NCBI RefSeq assembly: GCF_002091755.1
Contig: NZ_BDAI01000001.1
Location: 806,001 to 870,000 of the forward strand
Direction: 5' to 3'
DNA length: 64,000 nt
Origin: Pseudomonas nitroreducens NBRC 12694
Lineage (GTDB): Bacteria; Pseudomonadota; Gammaproteobacteria; Pseudomonadales; Pseudomonadaceae
Positions 43,988-53,451 of this stretch are shown here, one piece after another. The notes below the pieces were generated by a model. The model ran no database searches and was not told the DNA's origin. It worked only from the letters and a program-made list of their open reading frames with translations. Position numbers and translations under genes: made by a program. Each line of letters opens with the position of its first letter. The first letter of the stretch is position 1.

Positions 43988-45430
43988 CTACATCAGGAAC
44001 AGCGTGGCCAACCCGAGGAAGATGAAGAAGCCGCCGCTGTCGGTCATGGCGGTAATCATCACGCTGGAGCCCATCGCGGGATCGCGCCCCAGGCGCAGCA
44101 GCGTCATCGGAATCAGCACCCCCATCAATGCAGCAAGCAACAGGTTCAGCGTCATGGCGCCGGTCATGACGGCGCCCAGCTCCCAGTTGCCGTAGAGGTA
44201 GAAGGCGACCAGGCCGATCACCCCACCCCACACCAGGCCGTTCACCAACGCTACGCCCAGCTCCTTGCGCAGCAGGCGGTTGGCGCTGCTGGTCTGGATC
44301 TGGTCCAGAGCCATGGCGCGGACGATCATGGTGATGGTCTGGTTGCCGGAATTGCCGCCGATGCCGGCCACGATGGGCATCAGCGCCGCGAGTGCCACCA
44401 GCTTCTCGATGGAGCCTTCGAAGAGGCCGATCACCCGCGAGGCGATGAAGGCGGTGACCAGATTGGTGGCCAGCCAGGCCCAGCGGTTACCGACCGACTT
44501 CCAGACCGAGGCGAAGATATCTTCCTCTTCACGCAGACCGGCCATGTTCAGGACTTCGCTTTCGCTTTCCTCACGGATCAGGTCGACCATCTCGTCGATG
44601 GTCAGACGGCCGATGAGCTTGCCGTTCTTGTCCACCACGGGGGCGGAAATCAGGTCGTAACGCTCGAACGCCTGGGCGGCGTCATAGCCGTCCTCATCAG
44701 GGCTGAAAGTCACAGGGTCGGTGGCCATGACTTCCGCCACGTCCTTGTCCGGATCGTTCACCAGCAGGCGCTTGATCGGCAGCACGCCCTTGAGCACGCC
44801 GTCATAATCGACCACGAAGAGCTTGTCGGTATGGCCCGGCAGCTCCTTCAGGCGGCGCAGGTAGCGCAATACCACTTCCAGGCTGACATCGTCGCGGATG
44901 GTGACCATCTCGAAGTCCATCAGCGCGCCGACCTGGTCTTCCTCGTAGGACAGTGCCGAGCGCACGCGCTCGCGCTGCTGCGCATCGAGGGTTTCCATCA
45001 GCTCGTGGACCACATCGCGCGGCAATTCCGGCGCAAGGTCGGCGAGTTCGTCGGCGTCCATGTCCCGAGCCGCGGCGAGAATCTCGTGATCGTCCATGTC
45101 GGCGATCAGGGTTTCCCGCACGGAATCGGATACTTCGAGGAGGATGTCGCCGTCGCGCTCGGCCTTGACCAGTTGCCAGACCGTCAGACGGTCATCCAGC
45201 GGCAGCGATTCGAGGATGTGGGCGATGTCGGCCGGGTGCAACTCGTCCATCTTGCGCTGCAATTCGGCAAGGTTCTGGCGGTGCACGAGGTTTTCGACGA
45301 GGTCTTGATGCTGGCCTTCCTGACGGTGCGTCAGGTCTTCCACCAGCTTGTGCTTGTGCAGCAGGTCGACCACCTGGTTGAGGCGGTCCTGCAGGCTTTC
45401 CTGCGGCTTCTTGGCTTCTACTTCGGTCAT
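43988..45430 (-). CDS. mgtE: MgtE-type magnesium transporter
   Basis: MgtE is a Mg2+ channel/transporter gated by cytosolic Mg2+. The 480-aa protein has an N-domain (LQRKMDELHPADIAHILESLPLDDRLTVWQLV), then two CBS motifs (GALMDFEMVTIRDDVSLEVVLRYL; VMATDPVTFSPDEDGYDAAQAFERYDLISAPVVD). A plug helix and five C-terminal membrane helices follow (WAWLATNLVTAFIASRVIGLF; ALMPIVAGIGGNSGNQTITM with the conserved GNSGNQ; then three more). The ATG at 45430 has GGAG 6 bases upstream and is preferred over a GTG four codons earlier. It is convergent with amrZ. Confidence 0.95.
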   Translation of the reverse strand: MTEVEAKKPQESLQDRLNQVVDLLHKHKLVEDLTHRQEGQHQDLVENLVHRQNLAELQRKMDELHPADIAHILESLPLDDRLTVWQLVKAERDGDILLEVSDSVRETLIADMDDHEILAAARDMDADELADLAPELPRDVVHELMETLDAQQRERVRSALSYEEDQVGALMDFEMVTIRDDVSLEVVLRYLRRLKELPGHTDKLFVVDYDGVLKGVLPIKRLLVNDPDKDVAEVMATDPVTFSPDEDGYDAAQAFERYDLISAPVVDKNGKLIGRLTIDEMVDLIREESESEVLNMAGLREEEDIFASVWKSVGNRWAWLATNLVTAFIASRVIGLFEGSIEKLVALAALMPIVAGIGGNSGNQTITMIVRAMALDQIQTSSANRLLRKELGVALVNGLVWGGVIGLVAFYLYGNWELGAVMTGAMTLNLLLAALMGVLIPMTLLRLGRDPAMGSSVMITAMTDSGGFFIFLGLATLFLM

Positions 45431-45751
45431 AGCACGCTCCACCCCCAGTGGCAGAACGGGCCAGAGGGGATCAATACATCAGGTCGTGTGTACGCAATCG
45501 GGGTTCTGAGTAACTACTGGGTAAGTCCATGGTGGTGTCCCATGCGCCCATCGAGGGCAGATGCGGGAAATGATAACACTCCGGGGTGTATTGCGCGTTA
45601 CAAAATGGCGGCTAGAACAATCGCTTGCAGGTGAAAGCTCACTGCCGAATCACTGCCCGGTTCGACGCCCGAAAGCTCCCACAGGACACCCGGCTCCGAC
45701 TGACAAATTCCACTCCTAGTCTGCAGGCAGGCCCGCCATCATGGAGGAACC
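45431..45751. other. 321-bp intergenic region between mgtE and the DUF4124 gene
   Basis: This is a divergent promoter region. I see no gene, no obvious M-box-like magnesium riboswitch and no strong repeat. Only the ribosome site GGAGG before 45752 is clear. Confidence 0.4.
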
Positions 45752-46276
45752 ATGCGCCTGTCTGCCCTGCTCTATTTGCTCCTGATTTTTCAAGTACCGA
45801 CCAGCCAAGCGGCCTCTGTGTTCCGCTGCACCGCAGCCGATGGCAGCGTGCTGTTCAGTCAGTATGGCTGCCCAACCGAACGGCAGCAGGAAATCCAGGA
45901 AGCCAGCAATCAAACACCCGGCTGGGGCGAGCCAGTTCCCATGGCCGCGGTAAAGGCGCCGGCACCACAGAAGGCTCCTGCACGCAGCAAGGGCAAAGGC
46001 GGGGAACTCGAAGATCGCTCACTGGTTATCGTGGGAGAGCAGCAGAACGGTTGCGGCAACCGCGTTACCGGCAGCGCGCGGCGCAAGGCGATCATCGAAG
46101 GCAGGATCAAGACAGGCATGACCCGCAGCGACGTCGAGAGCGCGTTCGGAAAGCCGGATAAGGTCAGCCAGCACAACGAGACGCTGCGCTATCACTATGA
46201 CGCGAACAAGAGGCACGGCGCGCGTACCGTGACATTCGACGAGGACGGCTGCGTGACGGGCAAGGCAAAGCGCTGA
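45752..46276 (+). CDS. Secreted DUF4124-domain protein with BamE-like C-terminal motif
   Basis: A 174-aa protein with a signal peptide (MRLSALLYLLLIFQVPTSQA then ASVFRC). A DUF4124 domain follows (VFRCTAADGSVLFSQYGCPTERQQEI), with two Cys likely disulfide-bonded. A Lys/Ala/Pro linker and a C-terminal segment IKTGMTRSDVESAFGKPDKVSQHNETLRYHYD come next; the latter resembles the SmpA/BamE G-M-x-x-x-D-V-x-x-x-x-G-x-P motif. Function is unknown. It is preceded by GGAGG and followed by tRNA genes on the other strand. Confidence 0.75.
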   Translation: MRLSALLYLLLIFQVPTSQAASVFRCTAADGSVLFSQYGCPTERQQEIQEASNQTPGWGEPVPMAAVKAPAPQKAPARSKGKGGELEDRSLVIVGEQQNGCGNRVTGSARRKAIIEGRIKTGMTRSDVESAFGKPDKVSQHNETLRYHYDANKRHGARTVTFDEDGCVTGKAKR

Positions 46277-46310
46277 GCACGCTGCGAAGACTTTTTCGAG
46301 AGCAAAGAAA

Positions 46311-46336
46311 AAGGGCCTGCATTTCTGCAGGCCCTT
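46311..46336 (-). terminator. Terminator downstream of the tRNA-Arg/tRNA-Ser cluster
   Basis: A perfect 11-bp stem AAGGGCCTGCA-tttc-TGCAGGCCCTT is followed by TTTTTCTTTG on the minus strand and by no T-run on the plus strand. It therefore serves the minus-strand tRNA transcript. Confidence 0.85.
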
Positions 46337-46344
46337 CCGGTATA

Positions 46345-46421
46345 TGGCGCACTCAGGAGGATTCGAACCTCCGACCGCTCGGTTCGTAGCCGAGTACTCT
46401 ATCCAGCTGAGCTATGAGTGC
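46345..46421 (-). tRNA. tRNA-Arg (anticodon ACG), copy 1
   Basis: The minus strand gives a 77-nt cloverleaf with CCA. The acceptor stem is GCACTCA/TGAGTGC, the anticodon loop CTACGAA reads ACG (ICG after modification, for CGU/CGC/CGA), and the T arm is GGAGGTTCGAATCCTCC. It is identical to the copy at 46520-46596. Confidence 0.95.
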
Positions 46422-46519
46422 GTCGTTGGTAAAGTTTAACCAGATTCACCAACTGGTTGCAGCTAATGGCCTTTCAGCCCTTTCGCCACTGAAGCCCCGC
46501 TTTCGCGTTGCCTCGTATA

Positions 46520-46596
46520 TGGCGCACTCAGGAGGATTCGAACCTCCGACCGCTCGGTTCGTAGCCGAGTACTCTATCCAGCTGAGCTATGAGTGC
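46520..46596 (-). tRNA. tRNA-Arg (anticodon ACG), copy 2
   Basis: A 77-nt tRNA with encoded CCA, identical across its length to copy 1, including a short TATA flank beyond the CCA. It is separated from copy 1 by 98 bp. The tandem arrangement behind csrA matches the tRNA cluster of P. aeruginosa. Confidence 0.95.
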
Positions 46597-46703
46597 GCTG
46601 ATGAGGGCGCAAATTCTAGAGCGATTTTTCTGATTCGTCAACAAGATTTTTCAATCTTTTCAGTAACTTACGTTACCTGACAAACCATCGCACCAGAGGA
46701 TGC

Positions 46704-46796
<93 letters not shown>

Positions 46797-46856
46797 GCAA
46801 CACGGGGCGCATGATATCCATGTTTTCCCCGTTTGCAAAGAAAAATTTTAGAAAAA

Positions 46857-47042
46857 TTAATGGTTTGGTTCTTGGTCTTTCTCTTTCTGGATGCGCTGGT
46901 AGATTTCCTCACGGTGCACAGCAACTTCCTTCGGCGCATTCACACCGATACGCACCTGATTTCCTTTGACGCCCAGTACAGTCACGGTGACGTCATCACC
47001 GACCATCAGGGTCTCTCCGACCCGGCGAGTCAGAATCAGCAT
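46857..47042 (-). CDS. csrA: CsrA/RsmA, post-transcriptional regulator
   Basis: CsrA (RsmA) binds GGA-containing leaders and blocks or alters translation. In Pseudomonas it opposes exopolysaccharide production and supports motility. The 61-aa sequence is canonical: MLILTRRVGETLMVGDDVTVTV, GNQVRIGVNAPKEVAVHREEIYQRI and a short tail. The ATG at 47042 gives the standard length. A longer in-frame reading of 92 codons is rejected. It is 186 bp after lysC on the same strand, followed by tRNA genes. Confidence 0.97.
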   Translation of the reverse strand: MLILTRRVGETLMVGDDVTVTVLGVKGNQVRIGVNAPKEVAVHREEIYQRIQKEKDQEPNH

Positions 47043-47190
47043 TCCTTTCTCCTTACGTGTTACGGGATAAGCAGTCTGCAAAAAAAGAAATGGTGGCAGA
47101 TTCGTATAGATCAAGTGCACGAATCCTTCACCCAAGTATTGACCAGTCCTGCCGGAAAGAAAGTTCCTGTCAGACAGTCAAAAACGACAA

Positions 47191-47213
47191 AAGGCGCGGG
47201 GTAGCCGCGCCTT
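47191..47213 (-). terminator. Terminator after lysC
   Basis: AAGGCGCGG-ggtag-CCGCGCCTT is followed on the minus strand by TTGTCGTTTTTG. It begins 16 bp after the lysC stop and separates lysC from csrA. Confidence 0.75.
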
Positions 47214-47228
47214 TCGGTAGTTCTCGCC

Positions 47229-48464
47229 TTACTCGCCCTGTCGGGCCGGGGCGTCGAGTTCGAAAGCGGTATGCAGAGCACGGACCGCCAACTCGAGGTA
47301 CTTCTCTTCGATGACCACGGAAACCTTGATTTCCGAGGTGGAGATCATCTGGATATTGATGGTCTCCTTGGCCAGGGCTTCGAACATGCGGCTGGCCACA
47401 CCGGCGTGGGAACGCATGCCGACGCCGACGATGGAAACCTTGGCGATGTTGGTGTCGCCGGTGGCTTCGCGCGCGCCGATGCTGGCGGCGGTCTGCTTGA
47501 GGATTTCCAGAGCGGCCTGGTAGTCGTTGCGGTGCACGGTGAAGGTGAAGTCGGTGGTGTTATCGTGCGCGACATTCTGCACGATCATGTCGACTTCTAC
47601 ATTGGCGGCACTGATCGGGCCGAGAATCTTGAAAGCAACGCCGGGGGTATCCGGTACGCCACGGATGGTCAGCTTGGCTTCGTCGCGGTTGAAGGCGATG
47701 CCGGAGATGATCGGCTGTTCCATGGATTCCTCTTCATCAAGGGTAATGAGGGTGCCCGGACCCTCCTGGAAGCTGTGCAGCACGCGCAGCGGGACGTTGT
47801 ACTTGCCGGCGAATTCCACCGAACGGATCTGCAGCACCTTGGAACCGAGGCTGGCCATTTCCAGCATCTCTTCGAAGGTGATCTTGTCCAGGCGGCGGGC
47901 CTGCGGCACGACGCGCGGGTCGGTGGTGTAGACGCCATCGACGTCGGTGTAGATCTGGCACTCATCGGCCTTCAGCGCCGCCGCCAGGGCCACACCCGTG
48001 GTGTCGGAACCGCCACGGCCGAGGGTGGTGATATTGCCGTGCTCGTCCACACCCTGGAAGCCGGCGACCACGACCACGCGGCCAGCCTTCAGATCTGCGC
48101 GAATGTTCGCATCGTCGATGCTGAGGATACGCGCCTTGGTGTGGGAACTGTCGGTCAGGATACGAACCTGGTTACCGGTGTAGGACACCGCCGGCACGCC
48201 GCGCTTCATCAGCGCCATGCTCAGCAGGGCGATGGTCACCTGCTCGCCGGTGGAGACCATGACGTCCAGCTCGCGCGGGATCGGCTGATCCATGATCTGT
48301 TTGGCCAGACCAATCAGGCGGTTGGTCTCGCCGCTCATGGCGGACACCACCACGACGATGTCGTCGCCCGCTTCACGGAATTTCTTCACCTTCTCGGCTA
48401 CCTGCTCGATTCTCTCGACGGTGCCGACGGAGGTCCCTCCAAACTTCTGTACGATCAAAGCCAT
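47229..48464 (-). CDS. lysC: Aspartate kinase
   Basis: LysC phosphorylates aspartate, the first step to lysine, threonine and methionine. The 411-aa protein starts MALIVQKFGGTSVGTVERIEQVAEKV, with the KFGGTS kinase motif. It has GRGGSDTTGVALAAAL in the catalytic domain and two C-terminal ACT domains (KLTIRGVPDTPGVAFKILGPIS; KVSIVGVGMRSHAGVASRMFEALAKE) for feedback inhibition. It is 101 bp after alaS and before csrA, the same order as in P. aeruginosa. Confidence 0.97.
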   Translation of the reverse strand: MALIVQKFGGTSVGTVERIEQVAEKVKKFREAGDDIVVVVSAMSGETNRLIGLAKQIMDQPIPRELDVMVSTGEQVTIALLSMALMKRGVPAVSYTGNQVRILTDSSHTKARILSIDDANIRADLKAGRVVVVAGFQGVDEHGNITTLGRGGSDTTGVALAAALKADECQIYTDVDGVYTTDPRVVPQARRLDKITFEEMLEMASLGSKVLQIRSVEFAGKYNVPLRVLHSFQEGPGTLITLDEEESMEQPIISGIAFNRDEAKLTIRGVPDTPGVAFKILGPISAANVEVDMIVQNVAHDNTTDFTFTVHRNDYQAALEILKQTAASIGAREATGDTNIAKVSIVGVGMRSHAGVASRMFEALAKETINIQMISTSEIKVSVVIEEKYLELAVRALHTAFELDAPARQGE

Positions 48465-48565
48465 TTCAAAAGCCGCCTGATTCCTGAAGGGCGCCCATTA
48501 AACATGCATCACCGCATGCTGCCAAGGCCCGCCGGACGCGCTGCGGGCCCCGTATTTCAGGGCCT

Positions 48566-51190
48566 TTAGAGGCCCTGTTCGACAAATGTCACTGCCAGCG
48601 CCAGCGCTTCGTCCAGCTTGCCGGCATCCACGCCACCGCCCTGGGCCATGTCCGGGCGACCACCGCCCTTCCCGCCCACGGCCGCAGCGGCCTGCTTCAT
48701 CAGATCGCCAGCCTTGAGCTTGGCGGTCAGGTCCTGGGTCACGCCGGCGACCAGTACGACCTTCTCTTCGAACACGCCGCCCAGCAGGATCACGCCGCTG
48801 CCCAGCTTGTTCTTCAGTTGGTCGACCAGCGCCAGCAGCGCCTTGCCATCGAGGCCGTCGAGACGCGAGGACAGCACCTTCACGCCACCGACGTCCACGG
48901 CGGAACCCGCCAGGTCGTCACCGGCTGCACTGGCAGCCTTGGCCTTGAGCTGCTCCAGCTCCTTTTCCAGCTGACGGTTGCGCTCGATCAGGCCGGACAG
49001 CTTGTCCAGCAGGTTGTCGCGGCTGCCCTTGACCAGGCCGGCCGCTTCCTTGAGTTGCTCTTCGGCGCCATTCAGGTAAGCCAGCGCAGCAGCGCCGGTG
49101 ACCGCTTCGATACGGCGCACGCCGGAGGCCACACCGCCTTCGCTGGTGATCTTGAACAGGCCGATGTCGCCGGTACGGGACACGTGGGTGCCGCCGCACA
49201 GTTCGACGGAGAAGCTGCCACCCATGCTCAGCACGCGCACCTGATCACCGTACTTCTCGCCGAACAGCGCCATGGCGCCCTTGTTCTTGGCGGATTCGAT
49301 GTCGGTCTCTTCGGTCTCCACCTCGGAGTTCTTGCGGATCTCGGTGTTGACGATGTCTTCCAGTTGCTTCAACTGCTCGGGCTTGATCGCCTCGAAGTGG
49401 CTGAAGTCGAAGCGCAGGCGCTGGCTGTCGACCAGCGAGCCTTTCTGCTGGACGTGATCGCCCAGCACCTGGCGCAGCGCGGCGTGCAGCAGGTGGGTAG
49501 CGGAGTGATTCAGCGCAGTGGCCTGGCGCACGGAGGCGTCGACTTCTGCTTTGACAGCCGCGCCAACGCTCAGGCTGCCCTGGGCAACCACACCGTGGTG
49601 CAGGTGCGCGCCGCCGGCCTTGGTGGTGTCGCGCACGTCGAAGCGCACGCCGGCACCCTGCAGGTAGCCGCTGTCACCGACCTGGCCGCCGGACTCGGCG
49701 TAGAACGGGGTCTGGTCGAGGACGACGACGCCCTCCTCGCCTTCGTTCAGTTGCTCGATGGCCTTGCCGTCCTTGAACAGGGCGATGATCTGGCCGGCAC
49801 CGGAAACGCCCTGGTAGCCGAGGAAGCGGGTGTCGCCGTCGACTTTCACCAGGCTGTTGTAGTCCATGCCGAAGGCGCTGGCGGAGCGGGCACGCTCGCG
49901 CTGGGCCTCCATCTCGCGCTCGAAGCCTTCCTCGTCGAGGGTCAGGCTGCGCTCGCGGGCGATGTCGTTGGTCAGGTCGACCGGGAAGCCGTAGGTGTCG
50001 TACAGCTTGAACACCACGTTGCCGGGGATGACGCTGCCCTTGAGCTCGGACAGGTCCTGCTCGAGGATCTTCAGGCCCTGCTCCAGAGTCTTGGCGAACT
50101 GCTCTTCCTCGGTCTTCAGCACGCGCTCGATGTGCGCCTGTTGTTGCTTGAGCTCGGGGAAGGCTTCGCCCATCTCGCCGACCAGCGCGGCCACGATCTT
50201 GTGGAAGAAGGTGCCCTTGGCGCCCAGCTTGTTACCGTGGCGGCAGGCGCGACGGATGATGCGGCGCAGCACATAGCCACGGCCTTCGTTGGACGGCAGT
50301 ACGCCATCGGCGATCAGGAAGCCGCAGGAACGGATGTGGTCGGCCACCACTTTCAGCGACGGGGCGTCGTCGTTGGCGCAGCCGATGGCGTCGGCCGACG
50401 CCTTCAGCAGGCTCTGGAACAGGTCGATCTCGTAGTTCGAGTGGACGTGCTGCAGCACGGCGCTGATGCGTTCCAGGCCCATGCCGGTGTCCACGCTCGG
50501 CGCCGGCAGCGCGTGCATGACGCCGTCCGCGGTGCGGTTGAACTGCATGAAGACGTTGTTCCAGATCTCGATGTAGCGGTCGCCATCTTCTTCCGGCGAG
50601 CCGGGCGGGCCGCCCCAGATGTCGGCGCCGTGGTCGAAGAAGATCTCGGTGCAGGGGCCGCACGGACCGGTGTCGCCCATCGCCCAGAAGTTGTCGGAGG
50701 CGTATGGCGCGCCCTTGTTGTCGCCGATACGGACCATGCGCTCGGCGGGAATGCCGACTTCCTTGGTCCAGATGTCGTAGGCCTCGTCATCGGTGGCGTA
50801 GACGGTGACCCAGAGCTTGTCCTTGGGCAGGTTCAGCCACTTGTCCGAGGTGAGGAATTCCCAGGCATAGGTAATGGCATCGCGCTTGAAATAGTCGCCG
50901 AAGCTGAAGTTGCCCAGCATTTCGAAGAAGGTGTGGTGGCGCGCGGTGTAGCCGACGTTTTCCAGGTCGTTGTGCTTGCCGCCGGCACGCACGCACTTCT
51001 GGCTGGTGGTGGCGCGGGTGTAGGCGCGCTTTTCCAGGCCCAGGAAGCAGTCCTTGAACTGGTTCATGCCTGCGTTGGTGAACAGCAGGGTCGGGTCGTT
51101 CGCGGGGATCAGCGAACTGGACGCTACGCGGGTGTGCCCCTTCTCTTCGAAGAAGCGGAGGAAGGCTTCACGGATTTCAGCGCTTTTCAT
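48566..51190 (-). CDS. alaS: Alanyl-tRNA synthetase
   Basis: The 874-aa AlaS starts MKSAEIREAFLRFFEEKGH at 51190, with GGAAGA just upstream. A longer frame is not used. The class II core, the editing domain with the HxxxH zinc motif (NHSATHLLHAALRQVLGDH) and CGGTHVSRTGDIG, and the C-Ala domain are all present. A GC-rich inverted repeat overlaps the stop codon but lacks a T-run. Confidence 0.98.
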   Translation of the reverse strand: MKSAEIREAFLRFFEEKGHTRVASSSLIPANDPTLLFTNAGMNQFKDCFLGLEKRAYTRATTSQKCVRAGGKHNDLENVGYTARHHTFFEMLGNFSFGDYFKRDAITYAWEFLTSDKWLNLPKDKLWVTVYATDDEAYDIWTKEVGIPAERMVRIGDNKGAPYASDNFWAMGDTGPCGPCTEIFFDHGADIWGGPPGSPEEDGDRYIEIWNNVFMQFNRTADGVMHALPAPSVDTGMGLERISAVLQHVHSNYEIDLFQSLLKASADAIGCANDDAPSLKVVADHIRSCGFLIADGVLPSNEGRGYVLRRIIRRACRHGNKLGAKGTFFHKIVAALVGEMGEAFPELKQQQAHIERVLKTEEEQFAKTLEQGLKILEQDLSELKGSVIPGNVVFKLYDTYGFPVDLTNDIARERSLTLDEEGFEREMEAQRERARSASAFGMDYNSLVKVDGDTRFLGYQGVSGAGQIIALFKDGKAIEQLNEGEEGVVVLDQTPFYAESGGQVGDSGYLQGAGVRFDVRDTTKAGGAHLHHGVVAQGSLSVGAAVKAEVDASVRQATALNHSATHLLHAALRQVLGDHVQQKGSLVDSQRLRFDFSHFEAIKPEQLKQLEDIVNTEIRKNSEVETEETDIESAKNKGAMALFGEKYGDQVRVLSMGGSFSVELCGGTHVSRTGDIGLFKITSEGGVASGVRRIEAVTGAAALAYLNGAEEQLKEAAGLVKGSRDNLLDKLSGLIERNRQLEKELEQLKAKAASAAGDDLAGSAVDVGGVKVLSSRLDGLDGKALLALVDQLKNKLGSGVILLGGVFEEKVVLVAGVTQDLTAKLKAGDLMKQAAAAVGGKGGGRPDMAQGGGVDAGKLDEALALAVTFVEQGL

Positions 51191-51311
51191 AGGTTCTTCC
51201 ACGGAAAAATGCGGCCACGAATCGCCGGCAAAGGGCCGCATTATATCGGCCCCGCATCAAGGTTGTAGTGTCTTTGCGCGATAGTTAACCCCTATCGCGC
51301 AATAATTTCTG

Positions 51312-52316
51312 TCAGGAACGACGAAAGGCGGCAAAAGCTTCGACGATACGCGGGATATCGGTGCTTTTCACATCGAGGTGGGTGACCAGGCGCAGGCGCG
51401 CTGCCGGGCTGACGCGGATGCCGCGCTCGGCCAGGTGCTCGCCCAGCACGCCGGCCTGCTCGCCGATGCCAACGTAGACCATGTTGGTCTGTACCGGCTC
51501 GATGCTGTAGCCCAGCTCAGCGAGGCCACGGCCCAGCGCTTCGGCATTGGCATGGTCATCGGCCAGGCGCTCGACCTGATGGTCCAGCGCGTAAATCGCA
51601 GCCGCTGCCAGGCCGCCGGCCTGGCGCATGCCACCACCGACCATCTTGCGCAGGCGGCGCGCGCGGCCGATCAGCTCCACATCGCCGCAGAGCACCGAGC
51701 CCACCGGCGCACCCAGGCCCTTGGACAGGCAGACCGAAACGGAATCGAAGTGACGGGTGATCTCGGCGGCGTCCACGCCCAGCTTCACCGCCGCGTTGTA
51801 CAGGCGCGCGCCGTCGAGGTGCAGCGCCAGGCCGCGACGGCGGGTCATTTCACGCGCAGCCGCCAGGTAGGTCAGCGGCAGGACCTTGCCTTGCATGGTG
51901 TTTTCCAGCGCCAGCAGGCGGGTGCGGGCGAAGTGGAAATCGTCCTGCTTGATCGCTGCCTCGACCTTGGTCAGATCCAGCGAACCATCGGCCTCGCCAT
52001 CGATGGGCTGCGGCTGGATCGAGCCCAGCACGGCGGCGCCGCCACCTTCATATTTATAGGTGTGCGCCTGCTGGCCGACGATGTATTCGTCGCCGCGGCC
52101 GCAATGGGCCATCAGGCCGAGCAGGTTGCTCATGGTGCCGGTGGGGACGAACAGCGCGGCAGCGAATCCCAGGCGCTCGGCCAGGGTCGCTTCCAGGCGA
52201 TTGACCGTCGGGTCTTCGCCGTAGACGTCATCGCCCAGCTCGGCCCGTGCCATCGCCTCGCGCATGCCGGCGGTGGGCAGGGTCACGGTGTCGCTGCGAA
52301 GGTCGATGATGGACAT
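51312..52316 (-). CDS. ltaE: Low-specificity L-threonine aldolase
   Basis: A PLP enzyme that cleaves threonine or allo-threonine to glycine and acetaldehyde. The 334-aa protein starts MSIIDLRSDTVTLPTAGMREAMARAELGDDVYGEDPTVNRLE. It has ALHLDGARLYNAAVKLG (the Asp that binds the PLP ring nitrogen) and SVCLSKGLGAPVGSVLCG (Schiff-base Lys). It is 121 bp upstream of alaS and 92 bp after astE. Confidence 0.92.
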   Translation of the reverse strand: MSIIDLRSDTVTLPTAGMREAMARAELGDDVYGEDPTVNRLEATLAERLGFAAALFVPTGTMSNLLGLMAHCGRGDEYIVGQQAHTYKYEGGGAAVLGSIQPQPIDGEADGSLDLTKVEAAIKQDDFHFARTRLLALENTMQGKVLPLTYLAAAREMTRRRGLALHLDGARLYNAAVKLGVDAAEITRHFDSVSVCLSKGLGAPVGSVLCGDVELIGRARRLRKMVGGGMRQAGGLAAAAIYALDHQVERLADDHANAEALGRGLAELGYSIEPVQTNMVYVGIGEQAGVLGEHLAERGIRVSPAARLRLVTHLDVKSTDIPRIVEAFAAFRRS

Positions 52317-52408
52317 GGCAAGGCTCCTCGGGCATCAGGCACAAAGAGCCGATGCTAAGCGCTCGCCAGTGGGGAAACAAGGCGCGCGATGGGCGCGCGC
52401 CGGGGAGA

Positions 52409-53401
52409 TCAGAGCTCGGTGGGAACGACCAGGATGCCGGCGCGCAGGCCGTTCTTCACCCGCGGATTGGGGAAGATGATTCGTGCACCCTGCTCTTCCA
52501 CGATCCAGCGCGTTCCGCCGATGTCCTCGGCCAACAGGAAGCCATGGTCCAGCTCGGTGAAGTTGTCCACCGCGTCGTCCAGGTGCAGGCGGAAGTGGTC
52601 GCTGTGCTTGATCACTTCGCGGGAAACGGCGAACAGCTGCAGGCCGTCGATCTGCGCACCGTCTGCCTCCTGGCCGCTGATCACGGCTTCGAGCATGGCT
52701 TCCAGGCGATCCAGGTTCACCGCCTGGTTCTGCCCGAACGGCCGCGCCTTGCCAAGCTCCAGGGTAAAGGCCTCGGCGCCCAGGTGGCTGTAGGTGTAGG
52801 CGCTGAAGGTGATGCCCGGCTTGCTCTGCAACAGCACGGCGTCGATGCCGGCGCTGCGCAGGCGCGCCAGCTCCTCGCGGGAATGTTCGCGGCCGCTGGC
52901 CCAGGGGTAGAGCGCGAACTGCTCGATCTTCGAGCCGCGGATCGCGGTGTGCAGGTCGTAGTGCAGGCGCGGGCGGCCTTCGCGGGCGAAGAACGCGGCG
53001 GCCAGGCGCTCGAGCTCGGCTGCGCGCAGGGCCTCGTTGCCGCTGCCCTCTTCATGGCGACCGCAGAACAGGCGGTTGATGTCCTGTTCCAGGTAGCGCT
53101 CGCCACGGCGCATGGCCTCGGGGTTGCCGAGCAGGAACAGCACTCGCGCCGACGGCTTCAGCTCGCCGCGGGCGATGCGGTGCACCAGGCGGTCGAGCAG
53201 CTCGATGGGCGCGGTCTCGTTGCCATGGATACCGGCCGAGAGCAGCAGGTCGCGGCCATTGTCCCGCGCCACCGGCGGAGTAATTTCAAGGGCGCCTTCG
53301 GCCAGCCAGTGCAAACGGGTGCCGTCTGCGGTGAGCTGAATCTTTTCCGTCGGCTCACGGCCGGCGAGGGTCAGTTCGAGCAGTTTGCCCAGGGCTAGCA
53401 T
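52409..53401 (-). CDS. astE: Succinylglutamate desuccinylase
   Basis: AstE/AruE performs the last step of the arginine succinyltransferase pathway, succinylglutamate to succinate plus glutamate. The 330-aa M14-like zinc hydrolase has SAGIHGNETAPIELLD (zinc ligands H and E of HGNE), the second His in RLHYDLHTAIRGSK, and the catalytic Glu in AFTLELGKARPFGQN. It lies 50 bp after the small His/Cys-rich protein gene. Confidence 0.95.
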   Translation of the reverse strand: MLALGKLLELTLAGREPTEKIQLTADGTRLHWLAEGALEITPPVARDNGRDLLLSAGIHGNETAPIELLDRLVHRIARGELKPSARVLFLLGNPEAMRRGERYLEQDINRLFCGRHEEGSGNEALRAAELERLAAAFFAREGRPRLHYDLHTAIRGSKIEQFALYPWASGREHSREELARLRSAGIDAVLLQSKPGITFSAYTYSHLGAEAFTLELGKARPFGQNQAVNLDRLEAMLEAVISGQEADGAQIDGLQLFAVSREVIKHSDHFRLHLDDAVDNFTELDHGFLLAEDIGGTRWIVEEQGARIIFPNPRVKNGLRAGILVVPTEL

Positions 53402-53451
53402 GCGGACGCCTCCATCATGTCCTGCGGCCTGGCCGGCCGTGGACTCCGCGG

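Noticed and set aside
46345..46596. Possible CRISPR or direct-repeat array (two 77-bp identical units)
   Set aside because: The units are functional tRNA-Arg genes, there are only two, and the spacer is a single unrelated sequence.
48558..48577. Hairpin CAGGGCC-tttaga-GGCCCTG at the end of alaS as a terminator
   Set aside because: It contains the stop codon and has no T-run on the minus strand, so a terminator call is not supported.
48818..51268. 816-codon plus-strand frame opposite alaS
   Set aside because: Spurious antisense frame. AlaS on the minus strand is complete with all motifs.
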